Shown: in pieces, positions 35,446 through 45,149 of the stretch
Numbering within the stretch: the first letter of the stretch is position 1
Layout of the letters: every line of letters begins with the position of its first letter
Assembly: GCA_021805825.1 (NCBI GenBank)
Contig: JAJZEC010000005.1
Location: forward strand, 47,863-111,862
From: Pseudomonadota bacterium
GTDB taxonomy: Bacteria; Pseudomonadota; Gammaproteobacteria; Burkholderiales; Burkholderiaceae_C
DNA: 64,000 nt
Direction of reading: 5' to 3'
The notes under the pieces: generated by a model
The model's database searches: none
The model's input: the letters and a program-made list of their open reading frames with translations, nothing else
What the model was told of the DNA's origin: nothing
Translations under genes and position numbers: made by a program

Positions 35446-37188
35446 TCAGGCACGCACCCGCACGTAGCGCCCGGGCGCCGGCTCGATCGCCTCGTACTGC
35501 GCACCACCGTAGGCGGTCGGCGCATCCTGCAGTTCGCCTGCCTGCCCCGCCAGCCATTGCGACCAGTCGGGCCACCAGCTGCCGGCATGCTCCTCGGCGC
35601 GCTTCAGCCAGCTCGCGGCCTGCGCGGGCAGGCGCGCCGAGGCCTTCATGCGCCAGTGGCTGCGCTTGCCCGCCGCCGGGGGATTGATCACTCCGGCGAT
35701 ATGCCCCGAAGCTCCCAGCACGAAGCGCGTCGGGCCACCGAGCAGGCAGGCCGAGGCGTAGGCCGTCGCCCAGGGCACGATATGATCCTCGCGCGAGCCG
35801 TAGACATAGGCTGGCAGGTCGATGCTGCCCAGATCCACAGGCACGCCGCACACCCGCAGCGCCCCGGGTTGTGCCAGCCGGTTCTCCAGGTAGGTGTTGC
35901 GCAGGTACCAGGTGAGGAAGGGCCCGGGCAGGTTGGTGCTGTCGGAGTTCCAGTACAGCAGGTCGAAGGGCGGCGGTGTCTGGCCCTTCAGGTAGTTGCC
36001 GACAACGTAGTTCCACGTCAGGTCGTTGGGTCGCAGGCTCGAGAAGGCCGCGGCCAGTTCGGCGCCGGAAAGCAGGCCGCCCTTGCCGATTGTGGCCTCG
36101 CGCATCGCGACCTGCGCCTCGTCGACGAATACGTCGAGCACGCCGGTGTCGGAGAAGTCCAGCATCGTGGTCAGGAAGGTCACGCTGCGCACCGGGCGCT
36201 GCCCGCGCGCCTGCAGCACCGCCAGCGCGGTGCCCAGCAGGGTGCCGCCGACGCAGAAGCCCAGGGCGTTGATGCCTTCCTCGGCGGGCTGCGCCGCGGC
36301 CGTCGCACGACGGCGCCCTGCCGACGGTGCGCGACGCGCCGCAGCGGCGATCTCCCCGGCCACGCGGATGCCTTCGATCACCCCGTGCTCGATGTAATCG
36401 TCCCAGGTCCAGCGCGCGCATTCGGCGTCCGGATTGCGCCAGGACATCAGCAGCACCCTGTGCCCCTGCTCGAGGGCGTAGCGCACCAGGGAATTGGCCG
36501 GCTGCAGGTCGAGGATGTAGTACTTGTTGATGCAGGGCGGAACAATCAGCAGCGGACGCTCGTGCACCGTCCGCTGCAGCGGACGGTAGTCGATGAGCTG
36601 GAACCAGGGGTTCTCGTAGACCACCGCGCCTTCGCTGGTGGCGACATTGCGCCCGACCTCGAACTGCTGCTCGTCCGTCTGCGTCAGCTTGCCACGCAGC
36701 ATGTCGCGCAGCAGGTTGTCCATGCCACGCCGCAGGCTCTCTCCCCCGCTGCGCACGGCCTCGGCGACGGCGTCCGGGTTGAGCGCCCAGACATTGCTCG
36801 GCGCCGCCGCGTCGACCCATTGCTCGACCCCGAAACGGATGCGCTGGCGGGTCTTCTCGTCCGCCTGCACGGCATCGGCCATCTCGAGCATCGCGCGCGC
36901 GTTCAGCAGATACAGCGCGGCCGTGTAGGCGGAAAAGCGATTGCTGCGCCAGGCCTCGCCGGAAAAGCGACGGTCACCGGCCTGCGCAGGCTGGGCGCTT
37001 CCGTTGAGCAGGCCGATCCACAGTTCGGCGTACTCCTTGGCATAAGCCTGCTGGATCTGCGCCAGGCGGTTCGCGTCGAGCGCCGGCAGCGCGGACTCGC
37101 CCGAGCGCAGCGCCTGCTGCAATCCGCGCATCCACGCGGTGCCCGCCGCGTCCTGCTCGCTGCTGGAAGGAGTGGTGTTGGCAGCCAT
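35446..37188 (-). CDS. phaC: Class I poly(3-hydroxyalkanoate) synthase
   Basis: Lipase-like box '[13 protein letters not shown]', '[41 protein letters not shown]'. Confidence 0.97.
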   Translation of the reverse strand: MAANTTPSSSEQDAAGTAWMRGLQQALRSGESALPALDANRLAQIQQAYAKEYAELWIGLLNGSAQPAQAGDRRFSGEAWRSNRFSAYTAALYLLNARAMLEMADAVQADEKTRQRIRFGVEQWVDAAAPSNVWALNPDAVAEAVRSGGESLRRGMDNLLRDMLRGKLTQTDEQQFEVGRNVATSEGAVVYENPWFQLIDYRPLQRTVHERPLLIVPPCINKYYILDLQPANSLVRYALEQGHRVLLMSWRNPDAECARWTWDDYIEHGVIEGIRVAGEIAAAARRAPSAGRRRATAAAQPAEEGINALGFCVGGTLLGTALAVLQARGQRPVRSVTFLTTMLDFSDTGVLDVFVDEAQVAMREATIGKGGLLSGAELAAAFSSLRPNDLTWNYVVGNYLKGQTPPPFDLLYWNSDSTNLPGPFLTWYLRNTYLENRLAQPGALRVCGVPVDLGSIDLPAYVYGSREDHIVPWATAYASACLLGGPTRFVLGASGHIAGVINPPAAGKRSHWRMKASARLPAQAASWLKRAEEHAGSWWPDWSQWLAGQAGELQDAPTAYGGAQYEAIEPAPGRYVRVRA

Positions 37189-37451
37189 GGGGGAAGTTCG
37201 TGCGCCAGTTCCGAGACCACGCGGCCTCACGACTTCACGCCGTCGCATTGCGGCATCGCGCTTGCGGCAATCGGACTGACTGTAAGGAAAACGTCAAGGA
37301 AAACCAAAGGCCTAGAAATATCAGGGCCTTGGAGTTGCGTCTCGGTGAAAATGCCAAAAAAAATAGCAACTCGTCGTATTGAGTGCCAATAATGCACAGG
37401 AAACCATTCTTAAACAAAGGATTGCGGGTGTCAACGCGCACATCGGTCGCT

Positions 37452-38264
37452 TCAGCTCGCCGACGCTTCGATCCATACCAGTCCGGCCTGGCGTCCCGTG
37501 ATGCGGTCGCGGCGGAAACTGTAATGACGTGCCGGATCGGCCACCGTGCACCTGCCCCCACCGAGAATGGACGCGCGGGGCAATCCGGCGCGTTGCAGGC
37601 GCTGGCGGGCCAGTTCGAACAGATCGGCCATCCAGTGGCCCTGGCGCCGGGACGGGGCGAAAGCGCGGGCCGCCAGCGCGTCGGCGGCGACAAAGGCGGC
37701 ACGCACCTCCTCGCCCACTTCGAAGTGCGCGGGCCCGATCGCCGGACCCAGCCATGCCTGCAGATCCGCACCGTGGCAACCCGCGCGCCCCGCCAGCGCG
37801 TCCGCGCTGCGTTCGAGCACGCCCGCGGCGAGCCCTCGCCATCCGGCGTGCGCGGCGGCCACCGCGCGCCCCTGCGGCGCCGCCAGGAGCACCGGCAGGC
37901 AGTCGGCCACCAGCACCGCCGCGGCGACGCCCGGGCGGCTGCACAGCGCGGCATCGGCGCACAGCGCCCGCGTGCCGTCCCATGCATCGAGATCGGCAAC
38001 CTCGATGCCGTGCACCTGCTCCAGCCAGACCGCCTGCACACCGCCCAGCCAGGTGGCCAGGCGCTCGCGGTTGCGCAGCACCTGCTGCAGGTCGTCGCCT
38101 ACGTGGGTCGCCAGGTTCATTCCGCCGGCGCCTTCCGCAGCCGCGTAGGGCCCCCGGCTGCCGCCACCGTCACGGCTGCTGAACAGACCGCGCACCCGCG
38201 GGTTGCCCGGCCAGTGCAGCGCCGTCCACGAGGCGGGCCACGCAGGCTGCGACAAGGCCCTCAC
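37452..38264 (-). CDS. pgeF: Purine nucleoside phosphorylase / YfiH (laccase-domain, PgeF) protein; GTG start overlapping rluD stop
   Basis: 'RVRGLFSSRDGGGSRGPYA', 'WLEQVHGIEVADLD', 'VLVADCLPVLLA', 'AAAHAGWRGLAAGVLE'; GTGA overlap at 38261-38264. Confidence 0.92.
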   Translation of the reverse strand: MRALSQPAWPASWTALHWPGNPRVRGLFSSRDGGGSRGPYAAAEGAGGMNLATHVGDDLQQVLRNRERLATWLGGVQAVWLEQVHGIEVADLDAWDGTRALCADAALCSRPGVAAAVLVADCLPVLLAAPQGRAVAAAHAGWRGLAAGVLERSADALAGRAGCHGADLQAWLGPAIGPAHFEVGEEVRAAFVAADALAARAFAPSRRQGHWMADLFELARQRLQRAGLPRASILGGGRCTVADPARHYSFRRDRITGRQAGLVWIEASAS

Positions 38265-39322
38265 GCGCGCTCCGGAGCCTGCCAGCGGCTGCCGTCGAGG
38301 GCGGTCGGATCGCCGCCCAGAACGGCCCACTGCGCGACGATGTCGGCGGCCACCGGAGCGTGCCACTGCATCCATTGCCCGCTGCGCGGATGGCGAAGCC
38401 GCAGCAGCGCCGCGTGCAAGGCCTGACGCTGCAAGGCCAGCCGTGGTGCGCCGCGGCGGCCGTACAGCGGATCGCCCAGCAGCGGCAGCCCGAGGTGGCG
38501 GGCGTGCACCCGGATCTGATGCGTGCGCCCGCTCTCCAGGATGCAGCGCAGCGCGCTGATCGGCCCGGCGTCGGCATCGCACCGACCCACGCAGGCGAAG
38601 TGCGTGCGCGCGGGTCGCCCGCCGGCGACCACGGCCATGCGCAGGCGGTCGCGTGGATCGCGGCCGATCGGCGCGTCGACCCAGGTCGGCTGCGCAAGCC
38701 GTCCCCAGGCCAGCGCAAGGTACTGGCGGCTGACACTGCGTTGCTGCAACTGGCGCACCAGGTCGGTATGCGCCTGCAGGCTGCGCGCCACCACCAGCAG
38801 GCCGCTGGTGTCCTTGTCCAGCCGGTGCACGATGCCCGCGCGCGGCAGGCCCGCGGCATCGGCGTAGCGGGCGAGCAGCCCGTTGAGCAGGGTCGCGCTC
38901 CAGTTGCCGGCCCCCGGATGCACCACCAGGCCGGCCGGCTTGTCGATCACCGCGAGATCGGCATCCTCCCACACGACCCGCAGATCCATCGCTTCGGGGG
39001 CGAAGGCCGCGGCCTCCGGGTCGGCAGGCGGCAGCAGCGATACCTCGGCGCCGGCGCGCGCCTTGTCGCGGGGCGCCGCCGCGCGGGCACCGAGCTGCAC
39101 GCGACCGGCCTCGCACCAGGCGCGAAGACGGGTGCGCGAAAAGGCCGGGAACAGTTGCGCCAGCACCTTGTCGAGTCGTTCGCCGGCCGCCTCGGCGGGT
39201 ATGCGCGCGCGCAGAGGCTGCGCCTCGTCGGGGCTACGCGCAGGCTCGTCGCCGTCGTCGTCCTGCAGCAGCGCGGGATGTGCCGGAGACGGCGGAGCCA
39301 GCGGAAGTTCGGAGGGCTGCAT
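38261..39322 (-). CDS. rluD: 23S rRNA pseudouridine synthase RluD
   Basis: S4 domain then 'GIVHRLDKDTSGLLVVARS', 'ESGRTHQIRVHARHLGLPLLGDPLYG'. Confidence 0.95.
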   Translation of the reverse strand: MQPSELPLAPPSPAHPALLQDDDGDEPARSPDEAQPLRARIPAEAAGERLDKVLAQLFPAFSRTRLRAWCEAGRVQLGARAAAPRDKARAGAEVSLLPPADPEAAAFAPEAMDLRVVWEDADLAVIDKPAGLVVHPGAGNWSATLLNGLLARYADAAGLPRAGIVHRLDKDTSGLLVVARSLQAHTDLVRQLQQRSVSRQYLALAWGRLAQPTWVDAPIGRDPRDRLRMAVVAGGRPARTHFACVGRCDADAGPISALRCILESGRTHQIRVHARHLGLPLLGDPLYGRRGAPRLALQRQALHAALLRLRHPRSGQWMQWHAPVAADIVAQWAVLGGDPTALDGSRWQAPERA

Positions 39323-39420
39323 CCGGCCAGCATACTGCAAGGGTCGCCCGCGGCAAGACCGGCGGCGGGCAAGGCCCTTCCTATAATGCCGGACTTGCCG
39401 CCACTCTTGCGAGTCCCGCT

Positions 39421-40251
39421 GTGAAACGAATCGCTTCCCCGACCGGTGCGCGCTGTGCGCGCTGGCTGTCGAGCCTGCTGCTGGCGTCGAGCTTGCTGGC
39501 ACTCGGCGCGTGTGCCTCCAGCGGCAACAAGGACATCACGGCCAACTGGTCGGCAGCCAAGCTGTACCGCGAGGCGCAGGCACAGATGGACAACGGTGCC
39601 TACGACACCGCGACCAAGTATTTCGAGAAGCTCGAATCGCGCTACCCCTACGGCATCCTGGCGCAGCAGGCGCTGATCGAGGTCGCCTACGGGTACTACA
39701 AGCAGGATGAACGCGCACAGGCGGTGGCCGCCTGCGACCGCTTCCTGAAGATCTACCCCAACAACCCGGCCGTCGACTACGTGCTGTACCTGAAGGGCCT
39801 GATCAACTTCTACGACAACCAGACGCTGTTCTCGAAAATCGCCGACCAGGCTCAATACGAACGCGACCAGCGCGGGGCCAAGGAGTCGTTCCAGGCCTTC
39901 AAGGAACTGGTCACGCGCTTTCCAACCAGCAAGTACGCTGCCGATGCGCGCGAGCGCATGCGCTACATCGTCAACTCCCTGGGCCAGTACGACGCCCATG
40001 TGGCGTTGTTCTACTACCACCACGCGGCCTATGTGGCGGCCGCCGACCGCGCGCAGCAGACCTTGCGCGACTATCCCGACACGCCGTCCACGCAGTTGGC
40101 GTTGGCGGTGCTGATGGACAGCTACGACAAGCTCGGACTGACCCAGCTGCGCGACGACACCCAGCATGTGCTGCGCCTGAACTACCCGGACAGCCCCTAC
40201 CTCGACGGCAAGCTGCCGAGCAACCGCGCGCGCTGGTGGAGCCTGTGGTGA
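39421..40251 (+). CDS. bamD: Outer-membrane assembly lipoprotein BamD (GTG start)
   Basis: Lipobox 'LLALGAC', 'AKLYREAQAQMDNGAYDTATKYFEKLESRYPYG' TPR-type BamD sequence. Confidence 0.95.
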   Translation: MKRIASPTGARCARWLSSLLLASSLLALGACASSGNKDITANWSAAKLYREAQAQMDNGAYDTATKYFEKLESRYPYGILAQQALIEVAYGYYKQDERAQAVAACDRFLKIYPNNPAVDYVLYLKGLINFYDNQTLFSKIADQAQYERDQRGAKESFQAFKELVTRFPTSKYAADARERMRYIVNSLGQYDAHVALFYYHHAAYVAAADRAQQTLRDYPDTPSTQLALAVLMDSYDKLGLTQLRDDTQHVLRLNYPDSPYLDGKLPSNRARWWSLW

Positions 40252-40264
40252 GCCAGGGCTGCGC

Positions 40265-42325
40265 TCAGGGCGCGGCGGCCGAGTGATCCTGCAGGAAGCG
40301 CAGCGCTTCCTCGACCTCCTCGACGCGGCGAAACGGCGGCAGCGAGCCGAGCAGCCGCGAACCCCACGCGCTGCCGAGCAGGCGCTGGTCGCATACCGCG
40401 AGCACGCCCCAATCCTGTTCGCCCCGGATCAGCCGGCCAGATCCCTGCTGCAAGGCCAGCGCTGCCTGCGGTAGCGAGTAGTCCAGGAAGCCATTGCGTC
40501 CGGCCGCCTCGAGCCGGGCCAGCCGGGCAGCCACCATCGGGTCGTCGGGGGGGGCGAAGGGCAGCTTGTCGATCACCACCAGCGTCAGCTGTTCCCCAGG
40601 AAAGTCGACCCCCTCCCAGAAACTGTGGCTGCCCACCAGTACCGCCCGCGGGTCGGACGCGAAGCGCCGCAACAGCACGCCCTTGGGCTCGCTCGACTGC
40701 TCGAGCACCCGGCGCGACGCGGGCAGCAGTTCGCGCAGGCGCGCGGCGATCCGCGCCATGGCGCGCAGCGTCGTGCTCAACACCAGGCTGCCACCCGGAT
40801 TGACGACGATGAGTCGGGCCGCCAGCTCGGCCACGCGCAAGGCGTGCTCGGCATGCGCCGGGTGGAAATTGCGCCGCGGCAGCAACAGCCGCGTCTGCGC
40901 CGGGTAGTCGAAAGGGCTGGGTATGCGCAGCTCGCGCAGCCGCGGGCCTGGGTCATCGCCCAGCGGCTGCAAGGCTGCGCTGCCCTCGCCGAGGCCCAGG
41001 CGGGCGCGGGCGTAGCGAAAGCTGCCGTTGACGCTCAGGGTGGCCGAGACGAGTACCCAGGCCTGCGCGCGCTCGGCCAGCAGGCTGGAGAACGCCGGGC
41101 CGATGCCCAGCGGGGTCGCCAGCAGCCGCAGGTGCTGCGTGCCCGCCTCCAGCCAGCGCACCGACTCCTCGGCGGGTTGTGCCGGTGTCGGCGGCGAGGC
41201 CTCCTCCTGCCAGTCCTGCAGCAGCCGCGACTGCTCGCGACAACGCTCGGCCAGGCGCGCGAACTCGGGCGCGCACTCCTGAACCGACTCCACGGCCTGC
41301 AGCAGTTGCTGCAGGCTGTCGCGCCAGCGCTGTACCGCGGACTCCCAACCCGGCAAGTCCCGCGCCTGCGCCCGGTCGAGGCGCTGCGCACCTGCGCCTG
41401 CGCACAGCCGCAGATCCCGCGCCGCCTGCACCAGCCCGCCCGCTCGTTGCGCCCAGTCGACCACGCCGCGCGCATGCTGCAGGCCGCAGGCCTGGGCGTC
41501 ACGCGCCAGTTCCTGCGCCTGCGCGGTGCCGACGACGCTGCCGAGAAATTGCGCACCGATGTCGGCGAGCTGGTGCGCCTCGTCGAGCACCACGGTGGTG
41601 GCCGCCGGCAACAGCTCCGCCACCCCTTCGCCGCGCAGCGCAAGATCGGCGAAGAACAAGTGGTGGTTGACCACCACGACGTCGGCCGCCAGAGCCTCGC
41701 GGCGCGCCTTCATCACGAAGCACTGGCGCAGCTTGGGGCACTCCGATCCCAGACAGTTGTCCCGCGTCGAGGTGACCCATGGCAGCACGGAGGAACGCTC
41801 GTCGAGCCCCTCGAGCGCCGAGAGGTCGCCATCGTCGGTCTCCGCGGCAAAGCGTTGCACACGCCGCAACTGCTGCAGCGCCGCCCGACTGTCGAGCAGA
41901 CCCTGCTCCAGGGTGCGCTGAAGGCGGTAGGGGCAGACGTAGTTGCCGCGACCCTTGAGCACCGCCGAACGCACCTGCAGGCCGAGCGCCCGGCAGGCCA
42001 GCGGCAGATCCTTGTTCCGCAGCTGATCCTGCAGCGCCCGCGTGGCGGTCGACACCACCAGGCGCTCGCCCGCGAGCAACGCCGGCACCAGGTAGGCGAG
42101 GGTCTTGCCGGTTCCGGTTCCGGCCTCCGCCAGCACGATGCCCCGCTGCTCGATGGCCTGTTGCACGGCCTGCGCCAGCACCTGCTGCCCGGGGCGGGCG
42201 CGCCAACCCGGAAGCACCGCGGCGAGCAGGCCGGCAGGGCCCCACAACGGATGCTCGTCCGCCGCACCGTCACTGGTGGCAGGCGCGACGGGCCTACAAT
42301 CCTCAGGATCTCGCTGGGATGAAGT
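40265..42325 (-). CDS. ATP-dependent DNA helicase, DinG/YoaA (XPD-like Fe-S) family; start uncertain
   Basis: 'AEAGTGTGKTLAYLVPALLAGERLVVSTATRAL', Fe-S Cys 'YVCPYRL...CLGSECPKLRQCFV', 'VVLDEAHQL', 'GSHSFWEGVDFPGEQL'. Confidence 0.9.
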   Translation of the reverse strand, partial: TSSQRDPEDCRPVAPATSDGAADEHPLWGPAGLLAAVLPGWRARPGQQVLAQAVQQAIEQRGIVLAEAGTGTGKTLAYLVPALLAGERLVVSTATRALQDQLRNKDLPLACRALGLQVRSAVLKGRGNYVCPYRLQRTLEQGLLDSRAALQQLRRVQRFAAETDDGDLSALEGLDERSSVLPWVTSTRDNCLGSECPKLRQCFVMKARREALAADVVVVNHHLFFADLALRGEGVAELLPAATTVVLDEAHQLADIGAQFLGSVVGTAQAQELARDAQACGLQHARGVVDWAQRAGGLVQAARDLRLCAGAGAQRLDRAQARDLPGWESAVQRWRDSLQQLLQAVESVQECAPEFARLAERCREQSRLLQDWQEEASPPTPAQPAEESVRWLEAGTQHLRLLATPLGIGPAFSSLLAERAQAWVLVSATLSVNGSFRYARARLGLGEGSAALQPLGDDPGPRLRELRIPSPFDYPAQTRLLLPRRNFHPAHAEHALRVAELAARLIVVNPGGSLVLSTTLRAMARIAARLRELLPASRRVLEQSSEPKGVLLRRFASDPRAVLVGSHSFWEGVDFPGEQLTLVVIDKLPFAPPDDPMVAARLARLEAAGRNGFLDYSLPQAALALQQGSGRLIRGEQDWGVLAVCDQRLLGSAWGSRLLGSLPPFRRVEEVEEALRFLQDHSAAAP

Positions 42326-42477
42326 CAAGACGGCGGCGGCCTCGCGGGCCGGTGTCAGGAAAGGTGCGACCCTGGCCGGGCGCTTGGGTCGGGAAGCACA
42401 GCGTACGCGCGGCCTGCGCTGCGCGTGACGTCCCTGGCGGTAGATTCGTGGCCGATTGTAGGGACCTGGACGATTCG

Positions 42478-43323
42478 ATGACCCCACCGCGCAAGCGCCT
42501 GCAGTTGCAGGCAGCCATCGGCACCCACCGCGGAGACCGGCAGTACCAGCAAGACCGGGTCGAAATCATCACCCACCCCAGGGTACGCGGAGCCCTGCTC
42601 GCAGTCGTCGCCGACGGCATGGGCGGGCGCAGTGGCGGGCGCCTGGCGGCCGACCAGGTGATGATCACCGCCACCCAACTCTTCGAGCGCTATTCGCCAA
42701 GCAACGACGATCCGGCGGCGCTGCTGAAGACGATCCTGCAGGAATCCCATGCGATGATCCGGCTGACGGCGATTTCTGCAGAACAGGAGCCCCATTCAAC
42801 GGTCGCCTGCGCGTTGCTGCACGGCGATGGGGCCTGCTGGTGGGCGCATGTCGGGGATTCGCGCATCCACCTGTTCCGCGGGCCGCAGTTGCAGCAGCGC
42901 ACCCGCGATCATTCGTATGTGCAGGACCTGGTCGACCGCGGCGAACTCTCGGAAGCCATGGCGCGCAACCATCCGATGAGCAACGTGCTCACCGCCAGCC
43001 TGGGCACTGCGGAGCAGCCGCCGTTCAGTTTCGAGAGCCTCCAACTGCAGGCCGGCGATACGGTGCTGCTGTGCAGCGACGGCGTCTGGCACTATTTTCT
43101 CGACACCGAACTCGGCGCCACGCTGGACGCACTGGAGCCGCGCCAGGCATGCGAGATTCTCATCAACAAGGCCCGGATGCGGGCAGCAGGGCACGGCGAC
43201 AACCTGTCGCTGGCCGTGCTCAAGCTCGCCGAGGCGGCGCGTACCCCGGCTCCCCCGCCACCGAAGCTGGAGTTTCCTCCACTGCCCACGCCGCCGGCGC
43301 CGGATCGTCCGCGACGGAGATGA
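42478..43323 (+). CDS. PP2C-family Ser/Thr protein phosphatase
   Basis: 'AVVADGMGGRSGGRLAAD', 'WWAHVGDSRIHLFR', 'LCSDGVWHY', 'GHGDNLSLAVLKL'. Confidence 0.93.
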   Translation: MTPPRKRLQLQAAIGTHRGDRQYQQDRVEIITHPRVRGALLAVVADGMGGRSGGRLAADQVMITATQLFERYSPSNDDPAALLKTILQESHAMIRLTAISAEQEPHSTVACALLHGDGACWWAHVGDSRIHLFRGPQLQQRTRDHSYVQDLVDRGELSEAMARNHPMSNVLTASLGTAEQPPFSFESLQLQAGDTVLLCSDGVWHYFLDTELGATLDALEPRQACEILINKARMRAAGHGDNLSLAVLKLAEAARTPAPPPPKLEFPPLPTPPAPDRPRRR

Positions 43324-43340
43324 AGCCCTCGCGGCCGGGC

Positions 43341-44003
43341 TCAGCGCGGAAGGCGCAAGGGCCCGGAGGCCGCCGGCAGGGGCAACGGCGGCGCCGCAGG
43401 GCTCTGCTGCTGCTGGCGCTGCACGCGTTGCCGCAGATCCTGGTACTGCGCCCTGCGCTGGCGCTGCAGCCTGCGGGCGGCACGCGCCCGCGACCGGGCC
43501 TCTAGCGCCCGCTGCGGCAGCGGACGCGGCAGCATGTCGCGCGCCGCAGGCTGACCGGGCAGCGGGTGTTCGAGGCCTGCGGCCGGAAGAATCGGCATCG
43601 CCCCGCCAGGCGCGGCATGCGCTGCCTCGCGCATGCGCACGCGCTGCAGTTCCTGTTGCGCCCGTTGCTCGCGGGCGAGGAGGCGCAGGTGCATCTGCTG
43701 CGCACGCAAGGCATCACGCTGGAGCCGCTCGCGGCGCGCCGCATCGTCGAGGCACGCGAAGACAAGGAAGCGATGCATGCACTGCGCACGCTCGGCGGCG
43801 TAGGCACGCGCCAACGCAGCGCGCTGACGCGCCAGATCCCGGCCACGAGCCTCGCGCGCCGCGGCTTGCGCTGCCGCCCGCGTGAGCGGCTGCGCCGGCG
43901 CCGACTGCGCGAGCGCCGGGCCCAGCCCGCCGCACAGCAGGCCCCAGGCGCAGGCCATGCGCAGCAGCGCGGCGAACACGTGGCTACGGCGGGCGCGGGC
44001 CAT
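43341..44003 (-). CDS. Secreted Arg/Gln/Ala-rich coiled-coil protein of unknown function
   Basis: N-terminal signal peptide 'MARARRSHVFAALLRMACAWGLLCGGLGPALAQ' then long charged helix; stop adjoins zapE. Confidence 0.65.
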   Translation of the reverse strand: MARARRSHVFAALLRMACAWGLLCGGLGPALAQSAPAQPLTRAAAQAAAREARGRDLARQRAALARAYAAERAQCMHRFLVFACLDDAARRERLQRDALRAQQMHLRLLAREQRAQQELQRVRMREAAHAAPGGAMPILPAAGLEHPLPGQPAARDMLPRPLPQRALEARSRARAARRLQRQRRAQYQDLRQRVQRQQQQSPAAPPLPLPAASGPLRLPR

Positions 44004-45100
44004 CAGGTCAAAGCGGTATGCACTTCGCGCCGCTGCCGCTGCAGGTACTCCACGCCCTGCATTTCGAGCAGGCGCGAGACGGTGCGCTCGAATTCATAGG
44101 CCAGCGGGCCCGAGGTATACAACTCGGCGGGGGAACAGGCGGCTGACAGCACCAGCTTGACGCCGCGGTCGTACAACACATCGACCAACAGGGTGAAGCG
44201 ACGCGCCGCGGTCGCCAGCTCCGGCCCCATGCGCGGCACGTCGCTGAGCAGCAGGGTGTGGAAGCGGGTGCTGAGTTCCAGGTAGTCGTTCTGCGAGCGC
44301 GGGGTGTTGCACAGGGTCTGGAAATCGAACCACACGACGCCCCCGCGGCGGCGCAGCGCCGGCACCTGGCGCCCCTCGAGCATGAGCATGCGATCCTCGT
44401 CGACACCGTCGGCCAGCCGCTCGAATGCATCGTGCATGGCTGCCTGCGCCGCCGCACCCAGCGGCTGGTGGTACAGGCTCATCCCACGCAGCGCCTGCTG
44501 GCGGTAGTCGACGCCCGCGTCGACCTGCAGCACGTCCAGGTGGCGCTTGATGCGCTCGATCGCGGGAAGGATGCGATCGCGGTGCAGGCCGTCGGGGTAG
44601 AGATGGTCGGGATGGAAATTGCTCGTTGCCACCAGCACCACCCCGTCGTCGAACAGCCCCTGCAGCAGGCGATCCAGGATCATCGCGTCGGTGACGTCGC
44701 TGATGTGGAACTCGTCGAAGCAGATCAGCCGGTAGCGGCGCGCGATACGGCGCGACAGCTCCTGCAGCGGATCCTGCGTTCCCTGCAACGCGGCCAGTTC
44801 GCGCTGCACCTCGCGCATGAACTCGTGGAAGTGCAGTCGCGTCTTGCGCACCACCGGCACGGTGGCATGGAAGGCGTCCATCAGGAAGCTCTTGCCACGC
44901 CCGACACCACCCCACAGGTAGACCCCGCGTGGCAACTCCGGATGCACGAGCAGCCGCCGAACAGCCGTCGAGCGGCGCGACTTGTAGGCCACCCACTCGT
45001 CCTGCGCGCGCTGCAGGCGCTCGATCGCCGCGCGCTGCGCGGGGTCGGCCGCGTGGCCGCGCTCCTGCAGATGGCGCAGTGCGTATTCGCTCAGGTTCAT
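44003..45100 (-). CDS. zapE: Cell division protein ZapE (AFG1-like ATPase)
   Basis: 'GVYLWGGVGRGKSFLMDAFH', 'HFHEFMREVQREL', 'LICFDEFHISDVTDAMIL'. Confidence 0.95.
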   Translation of the reverse strand: MNLSEYALRHLQERGHAADPAQRAAIERLQRAQDEWVAYKSRRSTAVRRLLVHPELPRGVYLWGGVGRGKSFLMDAFHATVPVVRKTRLHFHEFMREVQRELAALQGTQDPLQELSRRIARRYRLICFDEFHISDVTDAMILDRLLQGLFDDGVVLVATSNFHPDHLYPDGLHRDRILPAIERIKRHLDVLQVDAGVDYRQQALRGMSLYHQPLGAAAQAAMHDAFERLADGVDEDRMLMLEGRQVPALRRRGGVVWFDFQTLCNTPRSQNDYLELSTRFHTLLLSDVPRMGPELATAARRFTLLVDVLYDRGVKLVLSAACSPAELYTSGPLAYEFERTVSRLLEMQGVEYLQRQRREVHTALT

Positions 45101-45115
45101 CGCAAGGGATCGGGC

Positions 45116-45141
45116 GCCGCTGCGGCCGCGGCCGCAGCGGC
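45116..45141. repeat. 26-nt perfect palindrome between lpd stop and zapE start
   Basis: GCCGCTGCGGCCG|CGGCCGCAGCGGC read directly; 9 nt downstream of the lpd stop on the - strand. Confidence 0.9.
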
Positions 45142-45149
45142 CCGCGGAC

